Made by a program: the position numbers and the translations under genes. The notes under the pieces are model-generated. The model ran no database searches. It saw only the letters and a program-made list of their open reading frames with translations, and was not told the DNA's origin. From Chloroflexota bacterium (lineage in GTDB: Bacteria > Chloroflexota > Dehalococcoidia > Bin125), in contig JAPUIR010000002.1 of the NCBI GenBank assembly GCA_027296805.1, positions 1-7,597 on the forward strand: 7,597 nt of DNA, written 5' to 3'. Within the stretch, counting starts at the first letter, position 1. The number at the start of each line of letters is the position of its first letter. Positions 1 to 5,708 of this stretch are shown one piece after another.

Positions 1-71
1 TCTCCGAAACGCTGGCGATCCGTGGCTACGACATGCCGGCCGAGATGTTCCTGGAGGAGACGTACTCATGA
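1..71 (+). CDS. tadA: TadA/CpaF pilus ATPase, C-terminal end only
   Basis: Only the last 22 residues of this gene lie in the window, ending ...RGYDMPAEMFLEETYS before a TGA. The pattern of an aromatic or Leu residue, then Gly, then 'MPAEMF' resembles the C-terminus of TadA/CpaF secretion ATPases, which often finish with a G-x-x-(L/M)-P-x-(E)-x-F motif. TadA hydrolyses ATP in the cytoplasm and drives assembly of the Flp/Tad pilus through the TadB/TadC inner-membrane platform. The stop codon overlaps the tadB start as ATGA, which implies translational coupling in one operon. The identification rests mostly on position directly before tadB, because the Walker motifs lie outside the window. Confidence 0.72.
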   Translation, partial: SETLAIRGYDMPAEMFLEETYS

Positions 72-1048
72 TCGGACCCATCCTCGCCGCCGTTCTCTCT
101 GCGATGGCGGTCATGGCCTTGGTCAGCGTGCTGTCCGGCGAGCTCGGAATGACTCGCCGGCGGGCCCTGGAGCGGGCGATGCGGATTCGCTCCGCGCCTG
201 ATCAGGGAAACGTGACCGTGCCGCCGCCCACGACGACCAGTCTGATGCGCCGTGACGCCTACGCCGGCAACGAAAGCATCAGCGCCTTCTTCCGCAAGTT
301 CGACTGGGCGCGCCGCCGGGCCGAGCTGATGGATCGGGCCAACTTGCCTCTCAAGGTCAGCGAATACCTGCTGATCATCGGCGTCGCGACGGTGCTCGTC
401 GCTTTGGCGCTGATCGCGTTGACCGGGTTCTTGCCGGCCGGGCTGGTCGGCGGCCTGGGCGTCATCCTGGTCGGCGAGGTGTACCTACACCGCCGCGCCA
501 ACGCTCGCATCAACAAGTTCAATGAACAGCTGCCCACGGCGCTGCAGATGATGGCGGTTTCCCTGCAATCGGGCTTCAGCATCTCCGATGCCATCCGCAC
601 GGTGGCGCAAGACTTGGATGCGCCGCTGTCCACGGAGTTCTCCCGCATTTTGGACGAGAGCCGCGCGGGGGGATCGTTTGAGGACAGCCTGCACCGCTTG
701 CATGAGCGGATCGACACGCCGGACCTGCAGATCGCGATCCAGGCGTTGACCGTGCACGCCCGTGTTGGGGGAAACCTTGGCGAGATTCTGGAGCAGGTCG
801 CGGTCACGATGCGAGAGCGTGAGGAGCTCCGCCGCGAGATCCGCTCCCTGACCGCCCAAGAGCGAATCAGTGCCTACATCGTGGCCCTGCTCCCCGTCTG
901 GGTGCTGGGAATGATGTTCTTCGCGTCGAGAGAGACGGTGGAGATCCTCTGGACCACCAGCACCGGGCATTTGATGGTGCTGGCCGCCCTCTGCTTCGAG
1001 GTCGTGGGCCTCATCCTGACCAAGCGCGTTACCAAGGTGGAGGTCTAG
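68..1048 (+). CDS. tadB: TadB, type II secretion F-family pilus assembly membrane protein
   Basis: This is a 326-residue inner-membrane protein of the GspF/T2SSF family, of normal length for TadB. It has an N-terminal membrane span (about residues 3-24), a basic cytoplasmic linker, a double hydrophobic stretch (about 99-140), a cytoplasmic F domain (about 155-265) and C-terminal spans (about 268-286 and 301-317). The F domain shows the family signature LPTALQMMAVSLQSGFSISD (155-174) and ARVGGNLGEILE (231-242). TadB is known to pair with TadC as the platform on which the TadA ATPase acts during Flp pilus assembly. The ATG at 68 has a strong GGAGGAG ribosome site about 7 bases upstream and overlaps the previous stop as ATGA. 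tadC follows after two bases, so the genes are clearly co-transcribed. Confidence 0.93.
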   Translation: MIGPILAAVLSAMAVMALVSVLSGELGMTRRRALERAMRIRSAPDQGNVTVPPPTTTSLMRRDAYAGNESISAFFRKFDWARRRAELMDRANLPLKVSEYLLIIGVATVLVALALIALTGFLPAGLVGGLGVILVGEVYLHRRANARINKFNEQLPTALQMMAVSLQSGFSISDAIRTVAQDLDAPLSTEFSRILDESRAGGSFEDSLHRLHERIDTPDLQIAIQALTVHARVGGNLGEILEQVAVTMREREELRREIRSLTAQERISAYIVALLPVWVLGMMFFASRETVEILWTTSTGHLMVLAALCFEVVGLILTKRVTKVEV

Positions 1049-1050
1049 CC

Positions 1051-1950
1051 ATGACGGAGCTGATTCCCGCGATTCTCGTGGCGGGCGCGATCTTCCTCGC
1101 GTTCTACGCCCTCGCCACGCCGGCTGCACGCGGCCGCGTGCAAGCCCGGCTCGACCGTTTGGGCCGGGCCGAGGCGATGACCGGGCGCGAGCAGGAGTTG
1201 TCCCAGCCCTTCTTTCAACGCGTCGCGCGGCCCGGACTGCGGGCGCTGCGGTTCGGCGTCTCCCGGGCGCTGCCCACCTCGATCAGCGACGACCTGGAGG
1301 CACGGATCCGGCGCGCGGGTGATCCGATCAGTCTGCACGGGTTCGTGCTGGCGCAGATCGCCGCTGTCGGCATCGCTGTCATCGTGGTTGTGATGGGCCT
1401 GACGCTGGACCTGACCCGTATCTTCACGGCTGGCTTCGTGCTCGGGGGCGTCGGCATCGTCGCGGTGCCGATCGTCCTGCTCGGCAACAGCGCAGCGAAC
1501 CGTCGGAAAGCGATGCAGCTCGCGCTGCCCGACGCGGCCGACCTCATCGTGACGATGGTCGAGGCAGGCATGAGCATCGATGCCGCCCTCAGCAAGGTCG
1601 CGTTGGAGACCGATGGGCCACTGTCCGACGAGATCGAGTTCGCGATGCGGGAGATGACCCTGGGTCGCGCGCGCAGGGACGCTCTCCTGGGCCTGGCGGA
1701 ACGCGCGCAAGTCCCAGAGGTCCGCACGTTCATCCAGGCGATCGTTCACGCCCAGGCGACGGGTGTGCCGCTGGCGCGGGTCCTCCGCACCCAATCCCGA
1801 GAGATTCGGCTCAAGAAGCGTCAGCGGGCGGAAGAGTCCGCACGCAAGGCGCCGGTCAAGGTTCTCCTGGTGATGATCTTGTTCATCATGCCGGCGCTGA
1901 TGATCACGTTGCTCGGTCCGGCGCTCTACAACTCGCGCGACTTTCTCTAG
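1051..1950 (+). CDS. tadC: TadC, second GspF-like pilus assembly platform protein
   Basis: This is a 299-residue inner-membrane protein with an N-terminal span (about 4-22), a central pair of hydrophobic segments (about 97-118 and 123-145), a cytoplasmic F domain (about 157-265) and a last span (about 269-292). The family signature reads LPDAADLIVTMVEAGMSIDA (159-178), and the end of the domain has the typical RLKKRQRAEE...KAPVK stretch before a Met/Leu/Pro-rich span. It forms the Tad pilus platform with TadB. The ATG lies two bases after the tadB stop, with GGAGG inside the tadB 3' end serving as ribosome site. The start is therefore fixed and coupling is likely. No defects are seen. Confidence 0.93.
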   Translation: MTELIPAILVAGAIFLAFYALATPAARGRVQARLDRLGRAEAMTGREQELSQPFFQRVARPGLRALRFGVSRALPTSISDDLEARIRRAGDPISLHGFVLAQIAAVGIAVIVVVMGLTLDLTRIFTAGFVLGGVGIVAVPIVLLGNSAANRRKAMQLALPDAADLIVTMVEAGMSIDAALSKVALETDGPLSDEIEFAMREMTLGRARRDALLGLAERAQVPEVRTFIQAIVHAQATGVPLARVLRTQSREIRLKKRQRAEESARKAPVKVLLVMILFIMPALMITLLGPALYNSRDFL

Positions 1951-1956
1951 CAGGCG

Positions 1957-1973
1957 GGCGGCCTCGGGCCGCC
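1957..1973 (+). other. Intercistronic hairpin between tadC and the pilin-like gene
   Basis: A perfect 7-base stem (GGCGGCC / GGCCGCC) closes a TCG loop just after the tadC stop. No T-run follows, so it is more likely an mRNA processing or stability element that sets pilin versus platform expression than a full terminator. The GGAAGGA ribosome site of the next gene starts one base after the stem, so the hairpin could also affect access to it. Confidence 0.5.
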
Positions 1974-1990
1974 GGAAGGATGTCCGCCTC

Positions 1991-2179
1991 ATGACCCGTA
2001 TGTTTTTGTATGCCTATTGCCGCGCTCTCCAGCTTCGTGAAGAGGAAGAGGGCCTCACGATACTCGCGTATGCCCTCGGCGCCGCCGCGGTGGTGGTGCC
2101 CCTCGCCATCCTCATGATCGGGTTCGGGGATGGTGCGGTCCAGAAGGCAGCAGACGGCTTGAATAGCCCCGTTCCCTGA
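1991..2179 (+). CDS. Small Flp-type pilin or pseudopilin candidate
   Basis: The 62-residue product has a short N-terminal leader (residues 1-21) ending in an acidic patch and Gly, REEEEG, followed by a hydrophobic segment (about 22-44) and a short C-terminal tail. This is the layout of Flp/Fap pilins, which the TadV prepilin peptidase cuts after Gly. The family usually has GxxxxEY after the cut. Here the stretch is G-LTILAY, so Tyr is kept at position +6 but Glu at +5 is Ala. The Glu is normally important for pilin assembly, so this may be a minor or variant pilin. The ATG has GGAAGGA ten bases upstream. Placement directly after tadC supports a pilus role. A plain small membrane protein is the alternative. 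Confidence 0.68.
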   Translation: MTRMFLYAYCRALQLREEEEGLTILAYALGAAAVVVPLAILMIGFGDGAVQKAADGLNSPVP

Positions 2180-2194
2180 TCCCCTAGATGACCG

Positions 2195-2228
2195 CCCGCC
2201 TCTTGAGCTGACCGAGACGCAGGGCGGG
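2195..2228 (+). other. Weak hairpin downstream of the pilin-like gene
   Basis: CCCGCC (2195-2200) can pair with GGCGGG (2223-2228) around a loop of about 22 bases. It lies 16 bases after the pilin stop. The stem is short and no T-run follows, so a role in ending the tad transcript is only possible. Confidence 0.2.
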
Positions 2229-2240
2229 TAGGTGGTGCTC

Positions 2241-2276
2241 GACCACCTCCTCAGCCGTACGGCGAGGAAGGTGGTC
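2241..2276. repeat. 36-base near-palindrome, possible bidirectional terminator or operator
   Basis: The left arm GACCACCTCCTCAGCCGT (2241-2258) and right arm ACGGCGAGGAAGGTGGTC (2259-2276) pair almost completely: GACCACCT/AGGTGGTC, CCTC/GAGG and GCCGT/ACGGC, with one unpaired A on each side. The centre has no loop (GCCGTACGGC), so as RNA the innermost pairs would open. A second, smaller stem competes for the left arm: AGGTGGT (2230-2236) can pair with ACCACCT (2242-2248). It sits about 60 bases after the pilin stop. A rho-independent-like end of the tad operon, a protein-binding palindrome, or a mobile element scar are all possible. No T-run is present. Confidence 0.5.
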
Positions 2277-2404
2277 AGGTCACATGGAGCCCAGACCTTT
2301 CGCTCCCTCCCGATTCCTGTAGGTCCTTCACTTTTCCTCGTTCTTTCTGACGCACGCATACGTTCCAGTCCCTGGACTTCGCTGACGAGGGTCTGTTCGG
2401 CAAG

Positions 2405-3001
2405 ATGGCCACCGCCACGGCGGCGGAGGGCGTCACCGACGGCGACCCGTCGTGGTACAGCGCCGCGGCGGCCCCCGGTGATGACACGCCGCTGGCCGAC
2501 GTCGCAGTCGCCATCGACATCGAGCTGTTCACGAACGGTGTGGACGCGGATTTGCCGGCGCAGGCCGTGGGGATTCCGAGCGGCAACGCCGTGAACTGGT
2601 CCTACCGGGTGACGAACGAGGGACCGGAAGCACTCACGGACATCACGGTCGTCGACGACAACGGGACGCCCGATGACCCCAGCGATGACATAACGATCGT
2701 GACCGGCGTCTTCCTCGACAGCGGGGCGACGGTCGTCTTCACTGCCCAGGGCACCGCTGTGGTGGGATTGTTCGGCAACATCGCGGTGGTGGTCAGCGCG
2801 GAGGGCGCGACGGACTTCGATCCCAGCCACTACATCGCCAGCCTCACTCCGGTCCCGCCCCCGACCCAGCTGCCCAACGGCGGGACCGGCGGTCTCGCGC
2901 GGACCGCGTCGGACGGCTGGATCGCGTACCTGTGGGCGACGGTGGCGGGCCTCGGTGCCCTGGGGCTGCTGACTTGGTACGGCCGCCGGCGGTTCAACTG
3001 A
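2405..3001 (+). CDS. Surface-anchored DUF11-like repeat protein, probably 5'-truncated
   Basis: The 198-residue product has one complete DUF11-like Ig-type repeat (about residues 36-146) with the typical TNG.DAD..., V.WSYRVTNEGPEALTDITV and ATDFDPSHY elements, common in bacterial surface proteins. The C-terminus carries LPNGGTGG (156-163), a membrane span (about 172-190) and RRRFN, which resembles an LPxTG-like cell-surface sorting signal with Gly in place of Thr. Residues 1-18 plus the open frame upstream (from 2351) repeat the end of the same domain: GLFGKMATATAAEGVTDGDP matches GLFGNIAVVVSAEGATDFDP. The frame is closed by a TGA at 2348, no signal peptide is encoded, and ATG 2405 lacks a convincing ribosome site. 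I infer that the 5' part has been lost, leaving a remnant. Recruitment of an unseen start cannot be excluded. Confidence 0.7.
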   Translation: MATATAAEGVTDGDPSWYSAAAAPGDDTPLADVAVAIDIELFTNGVDADLPAQAVGIPSGNAVNWSYRVTNEGPEALTDITVVDDNGTPDDPSDDITIVTGVFLDSGATVVFTAQGTAVVGLFGNIAVVVSAEGATDFDPSHYIASLTPVPPPTQLPNGGTGGLARTASDGWIAYLWATVAGLGALGLLTWYGRRRFN

Positions 3002-3027
3002 TTCTCGACTCCCGTGGCGGGGACTCA

Positions 3028-3063
3028 CGAAAGGGCGACTGCCAGATGGCGGCCGCCCTTTCG
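3028..3063 (+). terminator. Strong hairpin terminator after the surface protein gene
   Basis: A perfect 10-base inverted repeat (CGAAAGGGCG 3028-3037 and CGCCCTTTCG 3054-3063) encloses, after one mismatch, a second 5-base stem (CTGCC/GGCGG with one G-T pair) and an AGAT tetraloop. It starts 26 bases after the stop at 3001. The stem is by far the most stable in the window. There is no clean T-run, only scattered T's after 3078, so a rho-independent-like function is likely but not certain. Confidence 0.65.
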
Positions 3064-3079
3064 CCATCTCCGGACCGCT

Positions 3080-3108
3080 TTGGCATTTTCGCTCCCTAGG
3101 CTTAGGAC
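3080..3108 (+). promoter_or_regulatory. Candidate promoter of the secreted protease gene
   Basis: TTGGCA (3080-3085) matches five of six bases of a sigma-70 -35 box, and TAGGAC (3103-3108) at 17-base spacing is a weak -10 match. This predicts a leader of about 60 bases before the ATG at 3178. The region is less GC-rich than its surroundings and lies just after the upstream terminator hairpin. The -10 match is poor, so confidence is low. Confidence 0.28.
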
Positions 3109-3177
3109 TTTCCCCGATACGGTCCGCTGGCTTCCCGTACGAATCTTGGAGTGCAGGGAAAGATTCAGGGAGTCTCG

Positions 3178-4440
3178 ATGGCTTGGACGCACCACGTTCG
3201 CTTCCGTCTCATCCTGGCCGCTGTGGTTCTCGTCGGCGTGTTCGGCGCCTGGCTGTCGACCAGCGACTCCGCGCAAGCGGGAGTCGGATTCGAGCGGGTT
3301 TTACTGCAGGCCGGATCGAACCAGATCGTGTACCGCGGGCCGGCGCTTCCGGCCCAGCTGATCGCCGATCAGATCCCAGGCCTGGTCTCGCTCTACCACT
3401 GGGACTCCGCCACGCAGCGCCATGACGTGGTGCACCCCACGCTGTCGGCGCCCGCGCAAGACTGGACTGTGCAGACCGGCGACGTGCTCTGGCTGTCCGT
3501 GGGGCTCGCCACCGCCTGGGAGATGCCCACCTTCGGCGGCGTGGCCTCCCTCGATCTATACGCGGGCTGGAACGTCTACGGCTGGCCGGAGGGCGTCGAT
3601 TCCGCCGCCGCCGTCCTGCAGCCGCAAGCCGACCGCATTGAGGGCATCTGGTTGCGGGACGTGGACAGCGGCCGCTTCAGGGTTTACACCCCGGACGACC
3701 CGACCTCGGCGGGGGCACTCGATCTCCTGCGACCGAACGTCGCATTCTGGCTCCTCCTTTCGGAAGGCGCGCCGGTTTCGTTGATCTTCGATCCGACGAC
3801 GGCGCCCCAGCTCCAGTTCGCCACCAGCACACTCAACAGCCTGACGCCTGTCGCGTCCGACAGCACGGAGGTGGAGCGAGCCGTCGTTCACCTGCAAACG
3901 ACGACGCTCGCGGGCTCCGGCTTCATCGTGGAGGACGGGCTGATTCTGACGGCGGCGCACATCGTTCAGGGCTTCGAGTTCGTCACGGTGCGCTTCTTTT
4001 CCGGCGAACGGGTTCACGGCACCGTGGAGGGCGTGGACGTCCGTTTCGACCTGGCGCTGGTGCGGGTGGATGAGATGCCCGCGAATACCCGCCGCCTCGA
4101 TTGGACGAGCGCCGGTTTTCCAGGCCTGACCACGCCGATCTGGGCTTGGGGCTTCCCGTTGGAAGGCAACCTGATGAAGTCGGGCTACTCAGCGTCGGTG
4201 TCGGTGAGCGGTGGCTTCGTGTCCGCGATTCGCGAGCGGGACGGAGTGTCCTTCTTGCAGACAGATGCCGCGATGAACGCCGGGAACAGTGGTGGGCCGA
4301 TCACCTTGACCAACGGGCTGGTGATCGGGCTCGCGTCGGCCTCTTTCGCGGTGGGTGGAAACGATACTGAGGGCATCAACTTCGCGATCAACCTGGTCGT
4401 GCATCGGGACGCCGTCGCCGCTCTGGTGGCTGGGGATTAG
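3178..4440 (+). CDS. Secreted trypsin-like (Do/HtrA-type) serine protease with two N-terminal beta domains
   Basis: The 420-residue product has a signal peptide (basic HHVRFR, hydrophobic 11-25, cut likely after AQA at 32-34). Two related domains follow (about 40-117 and 126-204), sharing an L.AG.N start and a 'GxVxxLYxWD'/'xIEGIWLRD' core, a type often seen in secreted Chloroflexota proteins. The C-terminal part (about 230-418) is a chymotrypsin-fold protease with an intact triad: His261 in LTAAHIV, Asp291 in FDLALVRV and Ser371 in NAGNSGGP. No PDZ domain is present, unlike classical HtrA. It probably cleaves or surveys extracytoplasmic proteins. The ATG at 3178 is preferred over an in-frame GTG at 3151 because GGGAG lies five bases upstream and the signal peptide begins correctly. 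The gene ends tail to tail with the next one. Confidence 0.9.
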   Translation: MAWTHHVRFRLILAAVVLVGVFGAWLSTSDSAQAGVGFERVLLQAGSNQIVYRGPALPAQLIADQIPGLVSLYHWDSATQRHDVVHPTLSAPAQDWTVQTGDVLWLSVGLATAWEMPTFGGVASLDLYAGWNVYGWPEGVDSAAAVLQPQADRIEGIWLRDVDSGRFRVYTPDDPTSAGALDLLRPNVAFWLLLSEGAPVSLIFDPTTAPQLQFATSTLNSLTPVASDSTEVERAVVHLQTTTLAGSGFIVEDGLILTAAHIVQGFEFVTVRFFSGERVHGTVEGVDVRFDLALVRVDEMPANTRRLDWTSAGFPGLTTPIWAWGFPLEGNLMKSGYSASVSVSGGFVSAIRERDGVSFLQTDAAMNAGNSGGPITLTNGLVIGLASASFAVGGNDTEGINFAINLVVHRDAVAALVAGD

Positions 4441-4823
4441 CTGGTTCGGGTCGTCCCGCCTCGCGGGGGCTCCGTGCCCTTCGCCGTCAGCGACAGCCAG
4501 CGACCGCTCGCTTCCAACAGATCGCTACAGATCTGCATCAACTCGTCCGGGATGACCGTCACTTCGATTTCAGCACGGAGATACTCTTCCAGGCGATCCA
4601 GGACTTGTTCGACCTGTCCGTCGATCGGCGGGGGAATGCGGTGGCTCGGCGCGAAGCTGAGTGCGAGTGATCCCCCGCCGTGTTCGCGCTGCAGATGCTC
4701 GCGAGCGATGACGATGCCGTCGGCTTGGGTTTTGGCGGGCGTCAGGGGGCCGCAGAGGTCACAGGCGCTGCGGTACTCGTGGCTGCTGAAGCGAAGGACC
4801 CGGACCTGCGCGTCGCTCGCCAT
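4437..4823 (-). CDS. Hypothetical protein with CxxC...HxxxxH zinc-like motif
   Basis: This 128-residue product was not recognised as a named family. Cys21 and Cys24 (CDLC) with His43 and His48 (HLQREH) give C-x2-C-x18-H-x4-H, which suits a single zinc-binding finger. The C-terminal half (about 66-112) is predicted to be mostly helical and acidic, VEQVLDRLEEYLRAEIEV, so may mediate partner binding. There is no signal peptide or membrane span, so it should be cytoplasmic; DNA, RNA or protein binding are all open. Coding is supported by strong G/C bias at third positions along the frame. GGAG lies seven bases before the ATG and a TACAAT box further upstream. Its stop overlaps the protease stop region by a few bases (convergent genes). 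Confidence 0.75.
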   Translation of the reverse strand: MASDAQVRVLRFSSHEYRSACDLCGPLTPAKTQADGIVIAREHLQREHGGGSLALSFAPSHRIPPPIDGQVEQVLDRLEEYLRAEIEVTVIPDELMQICSDLLEASGRWLSLTAKGTEPPRGGTTRTS

Positions 4824-4855
4824 CGCCTCACTCCAAAAGATTCAGAACTGAACAT

Positions 4856-4861
4856 ATTGTA
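4856..4861 (-). promoter_or_regulatory. Candidate -10 box for the CxxC/HxxxxH protein gene
   Basis: On the - strand TACAAT lies about 32 bases before the ATG at 4823 and matches five of six bases of the TATAAT consensus. It stands out in an AT-rich patch of an otherwise GC-rich region. A possible but weak -35 (CCGACA, 4886-4881) lies 19 bases further upstream. Confidence 0.45.
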
Positions 4862-5057
4862 TTGCGATTCGGGCGAGGGCTGTCGGCGTGAGTTTCCAGG
4901 CCGCGCCCCAACCCTCAATCCCGACACCGCACCGGCGCCCCGCGAACAGCGGTTCCCATCTGGAGGCGGGGTCGGAGGGCGGGATCCGATGCGGTCCAGT
5001 GGCACCGGTGCGGGCAGTGGTGGAGGCGCCGGGCGAACTCCTACGGGCTCGAAGTAC
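4862..5057. other. Intergenic region between divergent genes, no gene seen
   Basis: No frame in this stretch shows recognisable protein features, and no tRNA-like T-loop was found. It contains a perfect 10-base palindrome GCACCGGTGC (5002-5011), which could be an operator for either neighbour, but a chance occurrence is likely in DNA this rich in G and C. Confidence 0.4.
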
Positions 5058-5086
5058 TTAACAGAACGCGGCGATCTCGTTAGCCT
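5058..5086 (+). promoter_or_regulatory. Candidate promoter of the first zinc-ribbon mini-gene
   Basis: TTAACA (5058-5063) matches five of six -35 bases, and TAGCCT (5081-5086), at the ideal 17-base spacing, is a weak -10. A start near 5093 would give a leader of about 30 bases before the TTG start at 5125. Confidence 0.33.
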
Positions 5087-5124
5087 GTGGCCTGCTGGAC
5101 CTGGATACGGAAAGGTGGGGGACC

Positions 5125-5313
5125 TTGCCGCAAGAGCACTGGGTGTGCCCACGCTGTTCGCACGTGGGTCCGGCCCATACATTCAAACTTGTCGGGACCT
5201 TTGTGCCAGGGTGGACGTCCTCGTCGCGCCGCCGTCGCTGCCCCGACTGCCAGGCCGCCGAGGTCGTGAGGACGTTTACCAAGCTCCGGTCGGCTCCGGC
5301 TAGCCGCGCCTAA
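5125..5313 (+). CDS. Small zinc-ribbon protein (CPRC...CPDC)
   Basis: The 62-residue product has two CxxC knuckles, Cys8-Pro-Arg-Cys11 and Cys39-Pro-Asp-Cys42, separated by 27 residues that look beta-rich (FKLVGTFVPGW). That is the layout of a zinc ribbon, probably folding around one structural zinc. The second knuckle is preceded by a basic RRRR run that could contact nucleic acid. No signal peptide or membrane span is present. TTG at 5125 is the only usual start in the open frame (closed upstream by TAA at 5059) and has a purine-rich AAAGGTGGGGGA site before it. Third positions favour G/C. It is the first of four consecutive mini-genes on this strand. Function is unknown. Confidence 0.62.
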   Translation: MPQEHWVCPRCSHVGPAHTFKLVGTFVPGWTSSSRRRRCPDCQAAEVVRTFTKLRSAPASRA

Positions 5314-5431
5314 CGCGAAGCCTGATCCCGCCCTCTGGATTGGACCTCTGGTCGATGGGTGCGTCCTCTCCCCCGCTGGACAGCGTCACAGCGGTCCACC
5401 TCACCTCGTCTACTGATCAAGGCGGACCATC

Positions 5432-5599
5432 ATGCTGCAATGCATCATCTGTCGAGTCGCGACGAACATTCTCCTGCTGGAGCTGCGGGAGCCGCTCTGC
5501 CCCGAATGCCTACGGGCGACGGAAGAAGTCAACCTCCGCAGCAGGTTCCTTCCTCGCCGCGTGGATCTTAGAGATCCGCTCTCTGGCGACTCCTTGTAG
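5432..5599 (+). CDS. Very small zinc-ribbon-like protein (CIIC...CPEC)
   Basis: The 55-residue product begins MLQCIICRVATNILLLEL and has two CxxC knuckles, Cys4-Ile-Ile-Cys7 and Cys23-Pro-Glu-Cys26, 15 residues apart with a hydrophobic strand between them. This resembles a compact rubredoxin-knuckle or zinc-ribbon fold. The C-terminal part (about 35-55) is charged and probably disordered. AAGGCGGA lies a few bases before the ATG. About three quarters of codons end in G or C, lower than in the neighbours but still consistent with coding. It differs from the zinc ribbon 120 bases upstream outside the CxxC pairs, so is not an obvious duplication. Family unknown. Confidence 0.58.
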   Translation: MLQCIICRVATNILLLELREPLCPECLRATEEVNLRSRFLPRRVDLRDPLSGDSL

Positions 5600-5653
5600 G
5601 ATCTCCGGCCCCGCAACGCCGAATCTGTCCGCGCGTGGCGTCACACGTGGGGC

Positions 5654-5687
5654 ACCCGAAGTGTCTACTGCCTGACCCGGAGTGTGT
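5654..5687 (+). repeat. Two 13-base direct repeats 21 bases apart before the mini membrane protein gene
   Basis: ACCCGAAGTGTCT (5654-5666) and ACCCGGAGTGTGT (5675-5687) agree at 11 of 13 positions. Their 21-base period is two turns of the DNA helix, so a dimeric regulator could bind both on one face. The second copy lies eight bases before the ribosome site of the gene at 5709. No separate promoter was recognised. Confidence 0.35.
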
Positions 5688-5708
5688 TCGGTTGCAGAGG
5701 AGTTCTTC

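Larger units (their letters stand above)
2180..2350. other. Intergenic stretch without a recognisable gene
   Basis: Apart from the hairpins listed separately, no reading frame here shows protein family features. In particular, none of the three + frames encodes the missing N-terminal part of the surface-repeat domain found further downstream. The segment at 2298-2350 is pyrimidine-rich and contains TTTCGCTCCCT, an 11-base string that recurs upstream of the protease gene (3087-3097). Confidence 0.5.

Noticed and set aside
1045..1992. - strand open frame of 315 codons opposite tadC
   Set aside because: Composition is dominated by Arg, His, Gln and Asp with no hydrophobic core. It is the antisense shadow of tadC.
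1904..3067. Long - strand open frame opposite the tadC end, the pilin and the surface gene
   Set aside because: Its product is Arg-, Gly- and His-rich with no domain features. It runs antisense to frames with clear family motifs, as is common in GC-rich DNA.
4862..5057. Possible tRNA or other structured RNA gene
   Set aside because: No GTTCRA-type T-loop with flanking stems and no complete cloverleaf could be drawn on either strand.
4742..5182. - strand open frame of 146 codons in the intergenic region
   Set aside because: Pro/Arg/Ser-rich without recognisable motifs. The better supported - strand gene 4437-4823 overlaps it in another frame.
4680..5303. + strand open frame of 207 codons covering the gap and the first zinc ribbon
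   Set aside because: Low-complexity Gly/Pro/Arg-rich product, antisense to the CxxC/HxxxxH gene in its first part and out of frame with the zinc-ribbon gene in its second.
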